Shown here: in pieces, positions 7,281 to 16,369 of the stretch
How the letters are laid out: the number at the start of each line of letters is the position of its first letter
How positions within the stretch are numbered: the first letter of the stretch is position 1
From: Bacteroidaceae bacterium
GTDB taxonomy: Bacteria; Bacteroidota; Bacteroidia; Bacteroidales; Bacteroidaceae
Length of the DNA stretch: 33,395 bases
NCBI GenBank assembly: GCA_017522785.1
Contig: JAFWYF010000019.1
Span: forward strand, 1 to 33,395
Reading direction: 5' to 3'
Translations under genes and position numbers: made by a program
The notes under the pieces: generated by a model
What the model was told of the DNA's origin: nothing
Seen by the model: the letters and a program-made list of their open reading frames with translations, nothing else
Database searches by the model: none

Positions 7281-8441
7281 ATGGAAATTGAAAGAAAACG
7301 ACAAATAGCAATATTAGGCTCAACCGGTTCAATAGGAACACAAACATTACAAGTGGTGGAGGAGCATCCCGAATGTTTCGAGGTATATGCATTGACGGCA
7401 AACCGCAGAGTAGACGAACTGATAGCACAGGCACGTAAGTTCCTGCCCGAGGCTGTAGTAATTGCCGACGAAAGCAAATATGAGCAACTCAAAGAGGCTC
7501 TTTCGGACCTGCCTATTAAAATATATGCCGGCTACGAGGCAATCTGTCAAATTGTAGAGGCAAAACCCATTGATGTTGTTGTTACAGCAATGGTAGGTTT
7601 CTCGGGTTTACGACCTACCATATCGGCAATTAAAGCCGGAAAAGCTATTGCTCTGGCCAATAAAGAGACAATGGTTGTTGCAGGAGAGTTGATTAACAAA
7701 CTGGCAAATGAATATCAAACACCCATTCTGCCGGTTGATTCAGAACACTCGGCAATATTCCAATGTTTGGCGGGTGAGGCACACAACAAAATAGAGAAGT
7801 TGATACTGACAGCATCGGGTGGTCCGTTCCGCACATTTACAAAGGAGCAACTAGAGAAGGTAACAAAAGAGCAGGCACTGCGCCACCCCAACTGGAGTAT
7901 GGGAGCAAAAATAACCATCGACTCGGCTACAATGATGAATAAAGGCTTTGAGGTTATGGAGGCAAAGTGGCTTTTTGGAGTTGGAGCCGAAGATATTGAG
8001 GTTGTCGTACACCCGCAGTCGGTAATACACTCCATGGTGCAATTCAGAGATGGCGCTGTAAAAGCCCAGTTGGGAACGCCCGACATGCGCTTACCTATAA
8101 TGTATGCTCTATCGTACCCTACCCGATTAACATCGAGCTGGGAACGATTGGACTTTGGAAAATTGTCTGAGCTTACCTTTGAAAAGCCCGATATGGAGCG
8201 CTTTCCCAACCTGCAACATGCTTACGACGCTATTGCTATGGGAGGTAACATGCCTTGCGTTGTCAATGCGGCAAACGAGGTTTGCGTTGCAGCATTCTTA
8301 CAAGACAAGATAGGCTTTACCGACATGAGTCGCATAATAGAACGTGCTATGCAGAGTGCAAGCTACCAACTAAAACCATCGCTCGATGATTACATAGAGA
8401 CCGATAGTGAGGTAAGAAAAATGGTAGAAGCGTGGATTTGA
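7281..8441 (+). CDS. dxr: 1-deoxy-D-xylulose 5-phosphate reductoisomerase
   Basis: Dxr converts DXP to 2-C-methyl-D-erythritol 4-phosphate with NADPH, the committed step of the MEP isoprenoid pathway. The 386-residue enzyme has the NADPH-binding motif GSTGSIGTQT (residues 13-22), the segment LANKETMVVAG, the metal- and substrate-binding PVDSEHSAIFQ with its Asp and Glu, the ASGGPFR loop, and HPNWSMGAKITIDSATMMNK, with the mobile loop His/Trp that closes over the substrate. All are intact, so it should be active and sensitive to fosmidomycin if the drug enters. The pairing with rseP downstream is widely conserved, in many bacteria through cdsA. Identification is secure. Confidence 0.97.
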   Translation: MEIERKRQIAILGSTGSIGTQTLQVVEEHPECFEVYALTANRRVDELIAQARKFLPEAVVIADESKYEQLKEALSDLPIKIYAGYEAICQIVEAKPIDVVVTAMVGFSGLRPTISAIKAGKAIALANKETMVVAGELINKLANEYQTPILPVDSEHSAIFQCLAGEAHNKIEKLILTASGGPFRTFTKEQLEKVTKEQALRHPNWSMGAKITIDSATMMNKGFEVMEAKWLFGVGAEDIEVVVHPQSVIHSMVQFRDGAVKAQLGTPDMRLPIMYALSYPTRLTSSWERLDFGKLSELTFEKPDMERFPNLQHAYDAIAMGGNMPCVVNAANEVCVAAFLQDKIGFTDMSRIIERAMQSASYQLKPSLDDYIETDSEVRKMVEAWI

Positions 8442-8461
8442 TAATTAAATAATAAACAGAT

Positions 8462-9826
8462 ATGGAGATTTTTTTAATACGAGCACTACAACTTATAACA
8501 TCGCTTAGTATACTGGTTTTTATACATGAATTCGGGCATTTCCTTTTTGCCAGAATATTTAAGATTAGAGTCGAAAAATTTTACCTTTTCTTCGATTGGG
8601 GCTTTTCTCTTATAATGCGCCCATCAAAATCTACAAATAAAGAGGATAAGGCACTCATTAAACTACCAGCAGGCAAAGGAGAAACCGAATATGGTATAGG
8701 TTGGTTGCCCCTAGGTGGCTATTGTAAGATTTCGGGCATGATAGACGAGTCTATGGACACCGAGCAGATGAAACAGCCGGCACAACCTTGGGAGTTCCGT
8801 TCTAAGCCGGCATGGCAACGTTTGCTTGTTATGATAGGTGGAGTTATGTTTAACTTCATACTTGCGCTATTCATATATTCAATGGTGCTATATTCTTGGG
8901 GAGAGGAATATACCGACCTGCAAAAGGCAACCTACGGAATGGAGTTTAACGATAATGCAAAGGCTCTGGGATTTCAGGATGGTGATATTATAATGCAAGT
9001 AGATGGTGCAGATGTTCACCGTTTGGATGCCGACCTTCTTCGTGCTATTGCCGATGGCAAAGAGGTTCTAGTACAGCGTAATGGTGCACCCGCAACAGTA
9101 GCTATCCCCGACAGTTTTGGGTTGCTGGACATGAACAGCGAAACAGCATTTATGCGTTTCCGCCTACCGGCAGTAATGGACAGCATTGTTCCAAACATGC
9201 CGGCGGCATTGGCAGGCATGAAGAGTGGCGACAAGGTTGTGAAGATTGGCGGTATCGACGTAGATTCATGGACAGGACTTAACCATGCAATGGCTACGAT
9301 GAAACAAGAAGGTCGCAACGAAATAGAGGTTATTGTGATGCGCGACAGCCTTACTGCGCTTAATGTGAATGTAGACAGCACATTTATGCTTGGTGTAACA
9401 ATTGAGCAGATAGAATACCCGACAGTAAAGATAGAGTATGGCTTCTTCGAGTCGTTCCCTGCAGGGGTTAAATATGGTTGCAACGTATTAAAAGGCTACG
9501 TTAGCGATTTCAAATATCTATTCTCGAAAGAGGGTGCACAATCGGTTGGAATGTTTGGTACAATTGGCAGCCTTTTTCCACCCATGTGGGACTGGCATCT
9601 ATTCTGGATGATGACAGCAATGCTATCTATCATATTGGCTGTGATGAACATATTGCCGATACCGGCTCTCGACGGAGGTCATGTTCTGTTCTTGCTAATT
9701 GAGATTATCACAAGAAAAAAACCTAGCGACAAAGTTTTGGAATATGCACAAATGATTGGCATGGGAATATTGTTATGTCTGTTTGTGCTTGCCACATATA
9801 ACGACATCATGCGCTTTATATTCTAA
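8462..9826 (+). CDS. rseP: RIP metalloprotease RseP (site-2 protease)
   Basis: An inner-membrane zinc protease that cuts transmembrane segments, known for releasing sigma factors from anti-sigma factors and for clearing leftover signal peptides. The 454-residue protein carries HEFGH (residues 22-26) in the first membrane helix, giving two zinc ligands and the catalytic Glu23, and [12 protein letters not shown] (396-407) with the third ligand Asp404. Between them are two PDZ domains, near residues 165-215 and 225-300, and membrane helices near 115-140 and at the C-terminus. It lies 20 bases after dxr and only three before the serpin. Its natural substrates are probably anti-sigma factors elsewhere in the genome. 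Confidence 0.95.
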   Translation: MEIFLIRALQLITSLSILVFIHEFGHFLFARIFKIRVEKFYLFFDWGFSLIMRPSKSTNKEDKALIKLPAGKGETEYGIGWLPLGGYCKISGMIDESMDTEQMKQPAQPWEFRSKPAWQRLLVMIGGVMFNFILALFIYSMVLYSWGEEYTDLQKATYGMEFNDNAKALGFQDGDIIMQVDGADVHRLDADLLRAIADGKEVLVQRNGAPATVAIPDSFGLLDMNSETAFMRFRLPAVMDSIVPNMPAALAGMKSGDKVVKIGGIDVDSWTGLNHAMATMKQEGRNEIEVIVMRDSLTALNVNVDSTFMLGVTIEQIEYPTVKIEYGFFESFPAGVKYGCNVLKGYVSDFKYLFSKEGAQSVGMFGTIGSLFPPMWDWHLFWMMTAMLSIILAVMNILPIPALDGGHVLFLLIEIITRKKPSDKVLEYAQMIGMGILLCLFVLATYNDIMRFIF

Positions 9827-9829
9827 AAG

Positions 9830-11050
9830 ATGAAACAGTTTTTCATATATATAGCAATAATTACAATAACAACTCTTTCGGGCTGTTGCACACAAAAAAA
9901 TGGCAATAGCAGCAAAGAGGAGCCTAAGGAGATGCAAATGGTTAATGATAATAGTTTTGCTGTAAAACTATTCGATGTAGCTTGCAAAGCAGAGAAAAAG
10001 GAGAACTTTTGCATTTCGCCGGCTAGCGCCATGTGGGCCCTATCTATGGTTGCCAATGGTGCATCGGGAAATACATTGCAACAAATTATTGAGGCTTTGG
10101 GATTGGAATATGGCAACATCGACAATCTCAACAACATGCAGAGCAAACTTATCAAAAATTTGCAGAGCGACGACAAAGAGACTGTGTTGTCAATAGCAAA
10201 TTCTATTTGGATAAACGAAAAACTGAAAGTAAAGGAGCCGTTTATAACTACAAACAAGAACCACTACGACGCTCTTGTTGAGCGTGCCCCATTCAACGAA
10301 ACCACGCTCAACAGAATAAATGAATGGTGTAGCGAACATACAAACGGGAAAATATCTTCGATACTCAACCGACTCGACGACAATACAAAGATGTTGCTAC
10401 TGAATGCACTCTATTTAAAATCGCAGTGGAGAGACTCATTTAATCCTAAACTCACAACCGATGCCAAATTCACAAAAGAGAATGGCGAAGTTGTTGATGC
10501 AAGAATGATGAAACAGAGGTTCAGAACAAACTATTTGGAGAACGACGATTTTCAAATGGTGTCCAAACTACTTGGTAATGGAGAGTTGGAGATGATATTC
10601 ATTCTACCCGACAAAGATAAAAACATCACACAGGTGGCAGAGAAACTAGCACAAGGATACCATAATTATTACCAACAGATGGAGGGTAATACAGATGTGA
10701 AGTTGTCGCTACCCAAATTTAAGAATGAATATGCCACAAGCCTGAAAAACATGTTGATGAATATTGGCATGAGCGATGCATTTGGTTCAAAGGCTAAATT
10801 CGACAAGATAAGCAATGCCCCACTATACATAGATGATGTTTTTCAGAAAAGCTATATTGCAGTGGATGAATATGGTGTAGAGGCGGCTGCAGTTACATCG
10901 GTGATGGTTGGCTTAATGTCGGCACATCGCCCCACCACACCAAAAGAGATTGTTCTTGACCGACCATTTATATATGTTATTGCCGAACGAGCAAGCGAGA
11001 GCAAAAACATACTGTTCATGGGCAAAGTTGGAGCACCGGAGAATGACTAA
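9830..11050 (+). CDS. Serpin-type serine protease inhibitor, lipoprotein
   Basis: The 406-residue protein begins with a lipoprotein signal ending in the lipobox LSGC, so Cys19 should be lipidated and the protein membrane-anchored outside the cytoplasm. The serpin fold follows to the C-terminus: FCISPASAMWALSMVANGA near residues 60-78, NALYLKSQW near 192-200, and the closing 'DRPFIYVIAE' near 377-386. The reactive-centre hinge is EYGVEAAAVT (347-356), small residues as needed for strand insertion, so it should be inhibitory. Counting as in alpha-1-antitrypsin puts P1-P1' at Met363-Ser364. Likely targets are host or competitor elastase-like proteases, or an endogenous protease; not determinable here. 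It is placed three bases after rseP. Confidence 0.93.
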   Translation: MKQFFIYIAIITITTLSGCCTQKNGNSSKEEPKEMQMVNDNSFAVKLFDVACKAEKKENFCISPASAMWALSMVANGASGNTLQQIIEALGLEYGNIDNLNNMQSKLIKNLQSDDKETVLSIANSIWINEKLKVKEPFITTNKNHYDALVERAPFNETTLNRINEWCSEHTNGKISSILNRLDDNTKMLLLNALYLKSQWRDSFNPKLTTDAKFTKENGEVVDARMMKQRFRTNYLENDDFQMVSKLLGNGELEMIFILPDKDKNITQVAEKLAQGYHNYYQQMEGNTDVKLSLPKFKNEYATSLKNMLMNIGMSDAFGSKAKFDKISNAPLYIDDVFQKSYIAVDEYGVEAAAVTSVMVGLMSAHRPTTPKEIVLDRPFIYVIAERASESKNILFMGKVGAPEND

Positions 11051-11065
11051 CAAAAACAAAATACA

Positions 11066-12439
11066 ATGAAAAAGATTTCAGTAACCGTCCTGTTACTTTT
11101 AACAGTTATATTTTGCTGGGCAAAACCGCCAAAATATGTATTCTATTTTATAGGTGATGGTATGGGGCCATCACATGTACTAGGCACAGAGCTTTATTTG
11201 GGCGAAAGAGAGGGTGTCATTGGCAGGCCAAACAAACTTAGCTTCACACAGATGCCCTATACAGCTTTTGTAACAACCTTCTCGGCAAGCAACGGAGTAA
11301 CAGACTCTGCGGCATCGGGAACAGCACTTGCAACCGGTAACAAAACAAATAACGGTCATCTGGGAGTTACACCCGACGGCAACCCTGTTTATAGCATAGC
11401 ATGGGATGCACATAAAGCCGGATATGCTGTTGGAATATCTTCGACATGCCCAATAAACCACGCAACACCCGGAGCATTCTATGCACACCAGAAGAGTCGC
11501 AACAACTACCCACAAATAGCAGAAGAGATGCTCACCGCCGGATACGATTTCTACGCAGGTGGCGACCCTATATGCAACAACGAACAACGCAAAAAGTTAT
11601 ATTCCGATGCAACAGAACAGGGTTACTCAATTGTACGCGGCTACGACGAGTTCAAAGAGAAGAAAGAGCAAGCCAACAAAATTATGCTTTATCAAAAAGA
11701 TATTGCAACAGAGATACCATATACAATTGACCGCGACGACGATGATTTGACTCTTGCACAAATAACCGAAGCCGGAATAGAATTCATGTCGAAGAAGAGC
11801 AAAAAAGGTTTCTTTTTTATGGTCGAAGGCGGCAAGATAGATTATGCATCGCACAGCAACGATGTTGCAACCATGATGCACGAGGTTATAGACTTTAGCA
11901 ATGCCATTGAAGTAGCACTTAAATTCTACGAAAAACACAAGAACGAGACTTTGATTATTGTTACAGCCGACCACGAAACAGGCGGTATTGTTCTGGGCTT
12001 TAATCACTCATATACACTCAACCTCAAGGCGATTGCCGAACAAGAGGTTAGCGCCGACAATATGTCGAAAATTCTAATTAAGGCGGCAGACAACAGCAAA
12101 GAGTTCTCATGGAACGATGCAAAAGAGTTACTCAAAGAGAATTTCGGGCTATGGGACGAGGTAAGAGTAGACGAGTACTACGAAAAAGAGATGAAGAAGA
12201 GCTTCCCCTCTACAGCAACCGATAGTGATGTAAACGAGCGTAATAACAAGTTGAAACATATTGCACAACTGGCAAAAGAGGCCTTGGCACACGATGCCGC
12301 TATTTCATGGGCCAGTGGAAACCATTCGGCAACATTTGTCCCACTGTTTGCAATAGGTGTCGGCGCCAAGGATTTTCATGGAGTAATAGACAATACCGAT
12401 ATTCCCAAAATGATTGGCAAGATTGCGAATTACAGATGA
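11066..12439 (+). CDS. Exported alkaline phosphatase
   Basis: A zinc/magnesium phosphomonoesterase of the PhoA superfamily, 457 residues. A signal peptide at residues 1-19 (ends CWA) directs export. Visible active-site motifs: FIGDGMG (residues 28-34, metal ligand Asp31), VTDSAASGTALATG with nucleophile Ser81, the segment 'VEGGKIDYASHSND' with Asp and His ligands, 'TADHETGG' near residue 310 with metal-binding Asp and His, and the C-terminal 'GNHSATFVPL' His. It would release phosphate from organic esters in the periplasm. It is last in the operon, 15 bases after the serpin, and is followed by a strong terminator. No Pho-box-like site was identified. The exact substrate is not known. Confidence 0.93.
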   Translation: MKKISVTVLLLLTVIFCWAKPPKYVFYFIGDGMGPSHVLGTELYLGEREGVIGRPNKLSFTQMPYTAFVTTFSASNGVTDSAASGTALATGNKTNNGHLGVTPDGNPVYSIAWDAHKAGYAVGISSTCPINHATPGAFYAHQKSRNNYPQIAEEMLTAGYDFYAGGDPICNNEQRKKLYSDATEQGYSIVRGYDEFKEKKEQANKIMLYQKDIATEIPYTIDRDDDDLTLAQITEAGIEFMSKKSKKGFFFMVEGGKIDYASHSNDVATMMHEVIDFSNAIEVALKFYEKHKNETLIIVTADHETGGIVLGFNHSYTLNLKAIAEQEVSADNMSKILIKAADNSKEFSWNDAKELLKENFGLWDEVRVDEYYEKEMKKSFPSTATDSDVNERNNKLKHIAQLAKEALAHDAAISWASGNHSATFVPLFAIGVGAKDFHGVIDNTDIPKMIGKIANYR

Positions 12440-12454
12440 TAGCAACATGATGAA

Positions 12455-12495
12455 AATTAAGAGTGCTAGTCGAAAAGTTGCTAGCACTCTTAATT
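12455..12495. terminator. Bidirectional intrinsic terminator between phosphatase and HD gene
   Basis: A perfect 15-base-pair stem, left arm AATTAAGAGTGCTAG and right arm CTAGCACTCTTAATT, closes an 11-base loop. It is followed by a T run on the + side and has an A run on the left that serves the minus strand. It lies 15 bases after the phosphatase stop and 22 bases from the stop of the convergent HD gene, so it serves both. Confidence 0.9.
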
Positions 12496-12517
12496 TTTTA
12501 ATATTTAAATACCCCTT

Positions 12518-13000
12518 TTATCTCCTCTCTGCAACACAAAACTCATTGAGATTTCTTGCATAGTATGCTCCACGCTCGGTTGCCATTCTTTCAGGGTCCG
12601 GCGTTATGCCAACCCTCATAAGGTCGAGCCTGTCAGCGTCGAAGCAGGTGTCAATAGTTATATCGCCTGTCCTGTGGCATATAGTATGCAATTCACAAGC
12701 CTTGCGCAGTAGTTCAAACTCATCATCGGCAAGGTCGACAAGCAATGTATTGCGCAACTCCGGCAGATGCTCGGCCGCACGTTTCCCGTGTTCCAAGTCC
12801 TCCAAATTATCGACACGCCATTTGTCGTGCAGATAGGCAAATAAGCGCACTACAGTTGTGTTTACATCATTGGTGGCCAATAGCAAACCGTTTCTTTCTA
12901 CACGTTCCCAATGTGGCAATCCATGACATTTATCAAGTTTCCAACCATCAATGGCAAATTGTTTTACATTCTCAATCAATGAGTTTCTTTTCATCTTCAA
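12518..13000 (-). CDS. HD-domain phosphohydrolase family protein
   Basis: A soluble 160-residue protein with the HD metal-binding pattern: His30 (LPHWERV), His58-Asp59 (YLHDKWR), further His71 and His105, and the distal Asp in FDADRLDL (about 121-126). HD proteins hydrolyse phosphate mono- or diesters, often of nucleotides; the substrate cannot be told from the sequence. The start may be Met1 at 13000 or Met3 at 12994; no ribosome site decides it. The gene stands alone, with its own promoter upstream and a shared terminator downstream. In translation it resembles small HD hydrolases of gut Bacteroidales. Confidence 0.82.
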   Translation of the reverse strand: MKMKRNSLIENVKQFAIDGWKLDKCHGLPHWERVERNGLLLATNDVNTTVVRLFAYLHDKWRVDNLEDLEHGKRAAEHLPELRNTLLVDLADDEFELLRKACELHTICHRTGDITIDTCFDADRLDLMRVGITPDPERMATERGAYYARNLNEFCVAERR

Positions 13001-13022
13001 CCTACTAAATTAGATAATACAA

Positions 13023-13052
13023 CAAATATACAAAAAAAATACTTGCTTCCAA
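13023..13052 (-). promoter_or_regulatory. Bacteroidales-type promoter of the HD gene
   Basis: On the minus strand TATATTTG (13030 to 13023) matches the -7 consensus TAnnTTTG and a TTG at 13052-13050 lies 19 bases upstream, the spacing expected for the primary sigma factor of Bacteroidales. The start codon of the HD gene follows 22 or 28 bases further on. The remaining part of this 271-base gap (13053-13195) holds only a weak 7-base inverted repeat (13141-13147 with 13176-13182). Confidence 0.65.
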
Positions 13053-13195
13053 CATATTACTTTTCGTGTTCATTAATACATCATACATGTATCAATTTAC
13101 TAGGAATGTCAAAAGGAGATTCTTAACGGTAAAAATAAAAAGCGACTTTATAAATCCCTGAAGCGATATTACAATAGTCGCTAGATTGGTAACAA

Positions 13196-13232
13196 AAACG
13201 AGAGAGAACTTTTGAATAGTTCTCTCTCGTTT
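13196..13232. terminator. Intrinsic terminator behind the EnvC-like gene
   Basis: A 14- to 15-base-pair stem (AAACGAGAGAGAAC paired with GTTCTCTCTCGTTT) closes a loop of seven to nine bases. On the minus strand the 3' arm runs into TTTTTG, giving a T tract. It starts 40 bases after the stop codon of the EnvC-like gene and so ends the dut operon. Confidence 0.85.
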
Positions 13233-13271
13233 GCTTTTGTGGTTGCAACAGCGACAAGAGTTGATACCCTA

Positions 13272-14519
13272 TTACATTTTCAACCATTGCATAGGATTTA
13301 ATTTTGCTTTCTCCTTACGTAATTGGAACAATAGGCGTGCATGTCCCGTTGCATCAATTGCAATATCGGCAAGAACATCTCCGGCCTTCACTTTGTCGCC
13401 CTCTTTCACTCGAATGTTATCTACACGACAATAGACTGTGAGATATTCTCCATGGCGTACAATAACGAAAGCCAAATCATCGGAACGAACTACCGATGTA
13501 ACCTTGCCGTCAAAGACACAACGTGCCCGTGCTCCTTTCGCGCCCTGCAGTGTTATGCCACCATAGTCAATCTTTACGTTGCCCTTGCCTGCCACTCCTT
13601 TTTGAGGTCCAAAACTATTTACAAGATGATATGGGCCTGTGATGGGAACAGGTAATTTTCCCTTATTCTGCACAAATGAGCCCGACATCTTACGTACCTC
13701 CTCGTCGTTTATTTTAATATCGGCAACATCGCTTTGCTTACCCGACTTATCTTTGCCCTTTGCATGTTTTGCAGCCTTCTCACGTGCTTTTTTAGCAGCA
13801 AGCTCACGTTCTATCTCTCGCTCTATAGAGTTGTTTAACTTTGTTAGTTGTTTGCGTTGCTTATTTAGTTCTCGCTGTACTTTATTAGATTCGCGACGTA
13901 ATTCTGCCACAAGCGAGCGTTGTTCCTTCTCAAGTTCCTCGAGTTTTTTGCGTTCCTCAGTCTGCATCTTCAATGTATGCTCCTTGTCGGCACGCAAAGA
14001 GTCGGTTTCGGCTCGTTTGATTTCCAGTTCATGTATATATTCCTTAAGTCTGTTGGCTATATCGACATGAGCGTTCATATACTCGCGTGTATAGCGATAA
14101 CGTCTGAGCATTGTATTAAAGTCGTTTGCCGACATAATAAACAGCAATTTATCTTGGAACGAGCCATAGCGCAAAGCTCTTCTCAGAGCCTTTGAATACT
14201 CATCACGAGCCTTCTCGACATCTTTTTCGCTATTTGCGACCTCTTTATCCAAACGGGCTATTTCGTTGTTCAGCAAACGCACCTCCTTTGCTACAGCACC
14301 TATCAATTTTTTGCGTTCATTTATCTGCGCTGTAATTAAATCGAGGTTTTGTAGTTTACTCTTTACATCTTTTTGCGATGAGCGCAGAATGACCTCTTTC
14401 TCTGCTATCTGCTTTTGCAAATCGGCAGCATGTTGCTTCATCTCCTTAAGCGACTGTGCCGACATAGAAAGGATTGCGAAGAATAGTATAATGAGAGAGA
14501 GGGCAATGCGTTTGAACAT
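13272..14519 (-). CDS. EnvC-like murein hydrolase activator with degenerate LytM domain
   Basis: The 415-residue protein has a signal peptide (residues 1-21, ends MSAQS), a long coiled coil at about 22-125 and 150-265 rich in Lys, Glu and Arg, and a C-terminal LytM domain at about 295-415. All catalytic positions of M23 are lost: the HxxxD zinc motif reads KIDYGGI, the 'YxHL' segment is YCRV, and the HxH strand is RLLFQL. This is the arrangement of E. coli EnvC, which cannot cut murein but activates periplasmic amidases at the division site. That role is therefore likely here, with an amidase elsewhere. It is the last gene of the dut-TPR-DUF4292-EamA series. Confidence 0.88.
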   Translation of the reverse strand: MFKRIALSLIILFFAILSMSAQSLKEMKQHAADLQKQIAEKEVILRSSQKDVKSKLQNLDLITAQINERKKLIGAVAKEVRLLNNEIARLDKEVANSEKDVEKARDEYSKALRRALRYGSFQDKLLFIMSANDFNTMLRRYRYTREYMNAHVDIANRLKEYIHELEIKRAETDSLRADKEHTLKMQTEERKKLEELEKEQRSLVAELRRESNKVQRELNKQRKQLTKLNNSIEREIERELAAKKAREKAAKHAKGKDKSGKQSDVADIKINDEEVRKMSGSFVQNKGKLPVPITGPYHLVNSFGPQKGVAGKGNVKIDYGGITLQGAKGARARCVFDGKVTSVVRSDDLAFVIVRHGEYLTVYCRVDNIRVKEGDKVKAGDVLADIAIDATGHARLLFQLRKEKAKLNPMQWLKM

Positions 14520-14561
14520 ATTTTGTCTTAGGTTTGTGATGCGAATATAAGTATTTCTTTT

Positions 14562-15533
14562 TTAGAGTGTGGAATTATTATTGTTTTTTCTATTCAGTCG
14601 TGGGAACATCTTCTTAAAGCGTATAAGATTCATACGTATTTTTATATTACCACCGGCGACAACTATTGTTACGGCAACAATAATCATTGCAAGACCTAAG
14701 CAGATACGGGGCGTCAGTACCTCGGAAAAAACCATCACGCCAATAAAAATTGCAGTAAACGGTTCTATAGCACCCAGAATTGCTGTAGATGTTGCTCCAA
14801 TATGTTGAACAGCTTTGGTTGTACATATAAAAGATATGGCAGTTGGGAATAGTGCCAAAGAGAAAAGACAAAGCCACTGAATACTCTTTGTTGGAATGAT
14901 AAACTCGCTATAGGTATTCACTCTGACGACAAACATTATTATTCCAAAGAGAAGCATATAAAATGTGAGTTTCAATGTTGGGATATGCTTCAATGCCGAA
15001 CGATTGACACTTACTATATATATTGCATAGAAAAGTGCCGACAAAAGTACAAGTATTGTTCCTCGCAGACTTAATGTAACATTATTGTCGCCATTATATA
15101 ACATGTATATACCCCAAAGAGCAAAAAAGATACATATTGCGGTAGACAATGTTATTTTCTCTTTAAAGAACAGTGCCATTATAACTGCTACGATAATTGG
15201 ATATACAAACAGTATAGTGGAGGCTATACCACCATCCATATATTGATAACTACCAAACAGTGTCAGTGAAGACAACGACATTACAGCGCCCATGGCAACA
15301 AGTGGAAGTATCTCCTTTTTCTTTAAAGAAAAACTACGGCCACGCAGTTTTATCATTACACCAAGAATGATGATTGCAAACAGGTATCGAAAGATGAGTA
15401 CCGAATCGGGATTTAAACCATCGGGATTGGTATCACTCACATACAATGGTTTTGCAAAGAGTGGTATCATTCCATATGTGGCCGCTGCAATAACAGCATA
15501 TAAAACTCCTTTTATTTTATCGCTGAAAGTCAT
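14562..15533 (-). CDS. EamA/DMT-family transporter
   Basis: A 323-residue integral membrane protein with about ten hydrophobic helices arranged as two similar five-helix halves, as in the drug/metabolite transporter superfamily. The first half has 'AAATYGMIPLFAKPLY' in helix 1 and FRYLFAIIILG in helix 2; the second has 'LSALFYAIYIVSVNRSAL' and, near its end, 'AILGAIEPFTAIFIGVMVFSE', a typical EamA signature. The C-terminus is basic and cytoplasmic. Substrates in this family include amino acids, nucleotides, sugars and drugs, and cannot be assigned. It lies 11 bases after the DUF4292 gene and 42 before the EnvC-like gene, so it is probably cotranscribed, although its function seems unrelated to either. 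Confidence 0.9.
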   Translation of the reverse strand: MTFSDKIKGVLYAVIAAATYGMIPLFAKPLYVSDTNPDGLNPDSVLIFRYLFAIIILGVMIKLRGRSFSLKKKEILPLVAMGAVMSLSSLTLFGSYQYMDGGIASTILFVYPIIVAVIMALFFKEKITLSTAICIFFALWGIYMLYNGDNNVTLSLRGTILVLLSALFYAIYIVSVNRSALKHIPTLKLTFYMLLFGIIMFVVRVNTYSEFIIPTKSIQWLCLFSLALFPTAISFICTTKAVQHIGATSTAILGAIEPFTAIFIGVMVFSEVLTPRICLGLAMIIVAVTIVVAGGNIKIRMNLIRFKKMFPRLNRKNNNNSTL

Positions 15534-15544
15534 AACATCATATT

Positions 15545-16369
15545 TTATTTTCCAAGCCTCTTAAGTAGGTCCGAGATATCTATTTTATTATAGGCCGATG
15601 TGTTGCTTCTTTTAAATCTAAATGTGTCGGTCTTTATGGAACTGAGTTCTATGTCGAGAGTAATATTTTTATCTGTTCCTGTTACTGCAATAGAGATAAC
15701 ACGTGGGAAGATACGTTCACCAACCTGTTCGAATTTACGATAGTCACACACAACAGAAACTGTATTGTTATACGTACCTTCTGTACGAACAAGTACCCCG
15801 TTGTTTCTATCCAAGAAGAAACGATACAACATTCCATTCTCATTAGGGGTTGTCAGAACAATCTCCTCGCCAGAGGTGGTAATTTTCATGTTACGCACAG
15901 CATTTTCGAGCGACATATCGTTATATGAAAACAGTTCGTTCATAAATACTGCTTCGAGAATCTTGTAGCTAAGACCTGCCTGACGCAGGAAACCTATATC
16001 GGTGTAGGACAATGCGGCATACTCCTTACTCATCTTGCTAAGGAACTGTACATCGAATGGAGATACCTCGAGACGTGCCAATTCAAACAGCCCCAATGCC
16101 GTTATTCCCATTTGAATACCGGCACCCTGTTCCATCTTTATTGTACCGCCGGCATTAAAAGAGCTGCTACCTAATGCTGCCGAAAGGTGCATTTTTGCAG
16201 TAACAGAATTAGCAACAGGTTTAAATGCAGGCATTTGCATTATCTGCTTCACTGTTATATCTGCTGAGGCATCTTTGTGAGCCACTTGTTTTGAAGAACG
16301 GCATCCCGAAAACATAAACAGCATCAATAGAGATAATAAATATAATATCTTACCTATTCCTCTTTTCAT
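15545..16369 (-). CDS. DUF4292 lipoprotein
   Basis: The 274-residue product has a lipoprotein signal with lipobox FSGC, lipidated at Cys23. The rest looks like a single beta-rich domain of the LolA/LolB-like type assigned to DUF4292, with alternating strands such as 'VTAKMHLSAALGSSSFNAGG' near residues 58-77 and 'VSVVCDYRKFEQVGERIFPRVISI' near 210-235. Such folds bind lipids, so a part in lipoprotein or lipid traffic to the outer membrane is possible but only inferred. The start overlaps the 3' end of the TPR gene by 20 bases, showing tight coupling. The order TPR-DUF4292-EnvC-like is, to my knowledge, common in Bacteroidales. Confidence 0.85.
   Translation of the reverse strand: MKRGIGKILYLLSLLMLFMFSGCRSSKQVAHKDASADITVKQIMQMPAFKPVANSVTAKMHLSAALGSSSFNAGGTIKMEQGAGIQMGITALGLFELARLEVSPFDVQFLSKMSKEYAALSYTDIGFLRQAGLSYKILEAVFMNELFSYNDMSLENAVRNMKITTSGEEIVLTTPNENGMLYRFFLDRNNGVLVRTEGTYNNTVSVVCDYRKFEQVGERIFPRVISIAVTGTDKNITLDIELSSIKTDTFRFKRSNTSAYNKIDISDLLKRLGK

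Noticed and set aside
13141-13182. Inverted repeat AGCGACT ... AGTCGCT as a small RNA or riboswitch
   Set aside because: Seven pairs with a 28-base loop, no promoter and no conserved motif; too weak to call.
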